Source of the DNA: Rummeliibacillus suwonensis
GTDB taxonomy: Bacteria; Bacillota; Bacilli; Bacillales_A; Planococcaceae
Direction: 5' to 3'
Assembly (NCBI RefSeq): GCF_007896435.1
Contig: NZ_VCBL01000001.1
Coordinates: 1,331,345-1,395,344, forward strand
DNA: 64,000 bases
Shown: in pieces, positions 62,179-64,000 of the stretch
How the letters are laid out: every line of letters starts with the position of its first letter
How positions within the stretch are numbered: position 1 is the stretch's first letter
Notes under the pieces: model-generated
What the model was told of the DNA's origin: nothing
Databases searched by the model: none
What the model saw: the letters and a program-made list of their open reading frames with translations, nothing else
Made by a program: the position numbers and the translations under genes

Positions 62179-62883
62179 TTATTTTGATACATATCGATCT
62201 AGCCGGGATTCAATTCGTCCTTGAATAATAGAAAGAACAGTACAAATTATCCAATATAAAATAGCTACTTCAGAGTAGAGTAATAGGAATTCATAGTTTG
62301 TCGAAGCTATTTCTTGTGCTTTTCGGAACATTTCAGATACAAGGACAAGCGATGCCAGTGACGTATCTTTTACAAGACTAATAAAAGTATTTGATAATGG
62401 CGGAATGGATACACGAACAGCCTGAGGGAAAATGATGCGCTTAAGTGTTTGTGTACGATTCATTCCGATAGAATAGCCAGCTTCCCATTGCCCTTTAGGA
62501 ATGGATAAAATGGCGGCTCTAATAATTTCAGAGGCATAAGCGCCTACATTTAGTGAGAAACCAATAATCGCAGATGGAAATGGATCTATCGTGAAACCTA
62601 AATTAGGTAATCCATAAAAGATAATAAACAATTGAACAAGTAAAGGTGTTCCACGAATAATGGAAACATAGATACGTGCAATTGTATTCAAAATTTTACT
62701 TGATGAAATCCGGGCTAACGCTGTCAAAATAGCAAGAATTAGTCCAAGAACAAAAGTGATAATCGTTAGTGGAATCGTATATTTAATGGCTCCTTTTACC
62801 ATTGGTAAAAGAGAAGACTGAGCGATCGATACTAATTGATCGAATCGCTCAGGATCTTGAAAAATACTATTTAGGAGAAACAT
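62179..62883 (-). CDS. Amino-acid ABC transporter permease
   Basis: The 234-residue protein (ATG at 62883; a GTG at 62889 is possible) has five membrane helices and the His/Glu/Gln-type permease motif: [42 protein letters not shown], and [39 protein letters not shown] with the EAA loop that contacts the ATPase. It overlaps the binding-protein gene by about 17 bases. Members of this group often form homodimers, and no second permease is present. Confidence 0.93.
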   Translation of the reverse strand: MFLLNSIFQDPERFDQLVSIAQSSLLPMVKGAIKYTIPLTIITFVLGLILAILTALARISSSKILNTIARIYVSIIRGTPLLVQLFIIFYGLPNLGFTIDPFPSAIIGFSLNVGAYASEIIRAAILSIPKGQWEAGYSIGMNRTQTLKRIIFPQAVRVSIPPLSNTFISLVKDTSLASLVLVSEMFRKAQEIASTNYEFLLLYSEVAILYWIICTVLSIIQGRIESRLDRYVSK

Positions 62884-63685
62884 CTTCACCGAACCATTTA
62901 TCAGAGATTTTTGCGTATGTTCCGTCTGATTTTATATCTTTTAATGCTTTATTGACTGCTTCCACTAACTTGTCGCTACCTTTTCTGAACATTAGACCAC
63001 TTTGTGATAAATCGGATTCAGCATCTACGGTTTTGATTGGTGCATTTGGGTGTGATTTTTGATAATCCAAGAATGACAATTTATCATTGATAGTTGCATC
63101 TACACGTTTAGAACCAATAAGAGATATTGCTTGCGTAAATCCTTCCACACCTACTAATTGTGCTCCATATTTTTTAGCCATTTGACCATAATTACTTGTT
63201 AATGATTGAGCAGACTTTTTACCTTTTATATCTTCAAAAGATTTAATTTCATTATTATCTTTATTGACGATTAACACTGCACCTGATTCGATATATGGAT
63301 CAGAAAAATCGTATTTTTTTTGACGATCTGGTTGAATACCTACTTGGTTTGCAATCATATCGAATCGTTTTGCATCAAGTCCGGCAAACATGGCGTCCCA
63401 TTGTGTTTCTTTAAATTCAGCCTTTACACCTAAACGTTTTGCTACTTCTGTTGCAATATCAACATCGAAGCCAGTAAGCTTGTTTGATTTATCATGGAAT
63501 GTGAAGGGTGGGTAAGTGCCTTCTGTTCCAATTTTTAAAACGCCTTCTTTTTTAATCGTATCGTACAAGTCTGTTGTTTTAGACGTTGAAGATCCCTTTT
63601 CATCTTTGTTGTTGTTTGAGCCACATGCTACAAGAACTAAAGTTAAAGCAATTAGCAGTGACATAAGCGAAAAATATTTTCTCAT
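62867..63685 (-). CDS. Amino-acid ABC transporter substrate-binding lipoprotein
   Basis: The 272-residue protein has a lipoprotein signal, [20 protein letters not shown], with the lipobox LVAC (Cys at about residue 21), and the family 3 binding-protein fold: [62 protein letters not shown] and the late [10 protein letters not shown]. It resembles cystine-binding TcyA/FliY proteins, so cystine is a fair guess. AGGAGGTTAC-type site (GGAGGTTACT) precedes the start. First gene of the operon. No S-box or T-box was found upstream. Confidence 0.93.
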   Translation of the reverse strand: MRKYFSLMSLLIALTLVLVACGSNNNKDEKGSSTSKTTDLYDTIKKEGVLKIGTEGTYPPFTFHDKSNKLTGFDVDIATEVAKRLGVKAEFKETQWDAMFAGLDAKRFDMIANQVGIQPDRQKKYDFSDPYIESGAVLIVNKDNNEIKSFEDIKGKKSAQSLTSNYGQMAKKYGAQLVGVEGFTQAISLIGSKRVDATINDKLSFLDYQKSHPNAPIKTVDAESDLSQSGLMFRKGSDKLVEAVNKALKDIKSDGTYAKISDKWFGEDVSPK

Positions 63686-63774
63686 AGTAACCTCCGAGTA
63701 TTCTGATAGGATTTATAAAAAATCAATGGTTATCGTATCATTAATCTCTATGATTGTCAAAAAAATATGAATCT

Positions 63775-63800
63775 CGGCGTGTTGATGAGAGAAAGATAGG
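63775..63800 (+). repeat. Family A left end near the window edge
   Basis: CGGCGTGTTGATGAGAGAAA matches the family A left terminus, but the following 200 bases do not show the usual interior, so it is a truncated or eroded copy. Apart from this, 63686-64000 contains no gene that I can support. Confidence 0.45.
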
Positions 63801-64000
63801 ATGAATTATTGCTGATGTGGCAATAATGGATGGCAAGGCAACGATTTTCTTTGCTAGTTCACTATCATTAGAATCTTGCTGTGGATTGCATGTCTTTGTA
63901 AAAAAATTTAGGATTTGTACGAACCATTTGAGACCACTGAAAACTATCTTTTCATTGATAAGAAACTAATTTTTCTTTGATGATGAGTCAAAAGGTGATT

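Noticed and set aside
63686-63770. S-box or T-box leader before the amino-acid ABC operon
   Set aside because: The upstream region is too short and AT-rich, with no T-box sequence or SAM aptamer motif.

Overview
The window is low-GC Gram-positive chromosomal DNA. AGGAGG-type ribosome binding sites, a T-box, TPP riboswitches, Spo0M, a ThiO/TenI-type thiamine operon, PerR and the YjlC-Ndh pair all point to Bacillales. The protein style and the NDxxF-type lipoprotein suggest the Lysinibacillus/Rummeliibacillus/Viridibacillus group (Planococcaceae), but the genus is inferred, not shown. No rRNA, tRNA, prophage, transposase gene or CRISPR array is visible.

Layout. 1-11.8 kb holds assorted genes: the 3' end of a luciferase-like oxidoreductase, acetyltransferases, a frameshifted membrane protein, an aminotransferase, an XRE regulator-ABC transporter operon whose permease carries an in-frame TGA, a DNA-deoxyinosine glycosylase, and a MATE pump divergent from a MerR regulator. 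12-17 kb is a five-gene operon (RpiR regulator, M20 desuccinylase-like hydrolase, GNAT, N-succinylamino-acid racemase/OSBS-like enolase, YkvI transporter) that fits a D- to L-amino-acid conversion route. 17.4-21.6 kb is tenI-thiO-thiS-thiG-thiF behind two tandem TPP riboswitches, each followed by its own terminator. 22-28 kb has an acyl-CoA ligase, an ECF sigma/anti-sigma pair and adenine deaminase.

28-40.5 kb is the centrepiece. tatA and tatC lie next to an 11-gene operon for a membrane-bound [NiFe] uptake hydrogenase: small subunit with a Tat signal, large subunit, cytochrome b, protease, a Rieske-like protein whose expected His ligands appear to be Cys, then hypA-B-F-C-D-E. Tat would export the folded enzyme, cytochrome b would pass electrons to menaquinone, and the Hyp proteins would build the NiFe(CN)2CO centre. 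A cre-like site and a weaker Fnr-like site lie upstream. 40.8-55 kb includes spo0M, YitT, perR, a PadR-HAAS pair, topB, a TetR regulator, an OsmC protein with a CsoR/CstR-like operator inside its promoter, an ABC exporter, a second HAAS protein with a lipoprotein, and a 3' remnant of an ABC permease. 55-64 kb has a proline T-box with proBA, a CoxG-like protein, yjlC-ndh and a polar amino-acid ABC importer.

The most unusual property is intergenic. Three families of short non-coding repeats (called A, B and C here) are scattered through the window. Families A and C have terminal inverted repeats like MITEs. A short double-hairpin cassette occurs inside some copies of all three families, in both orientations. 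Its loop is nearly constant, while its stem sequence differs between copies yet stays complementary. This is the best candidate in the window for an undescribed structured or mobile element.
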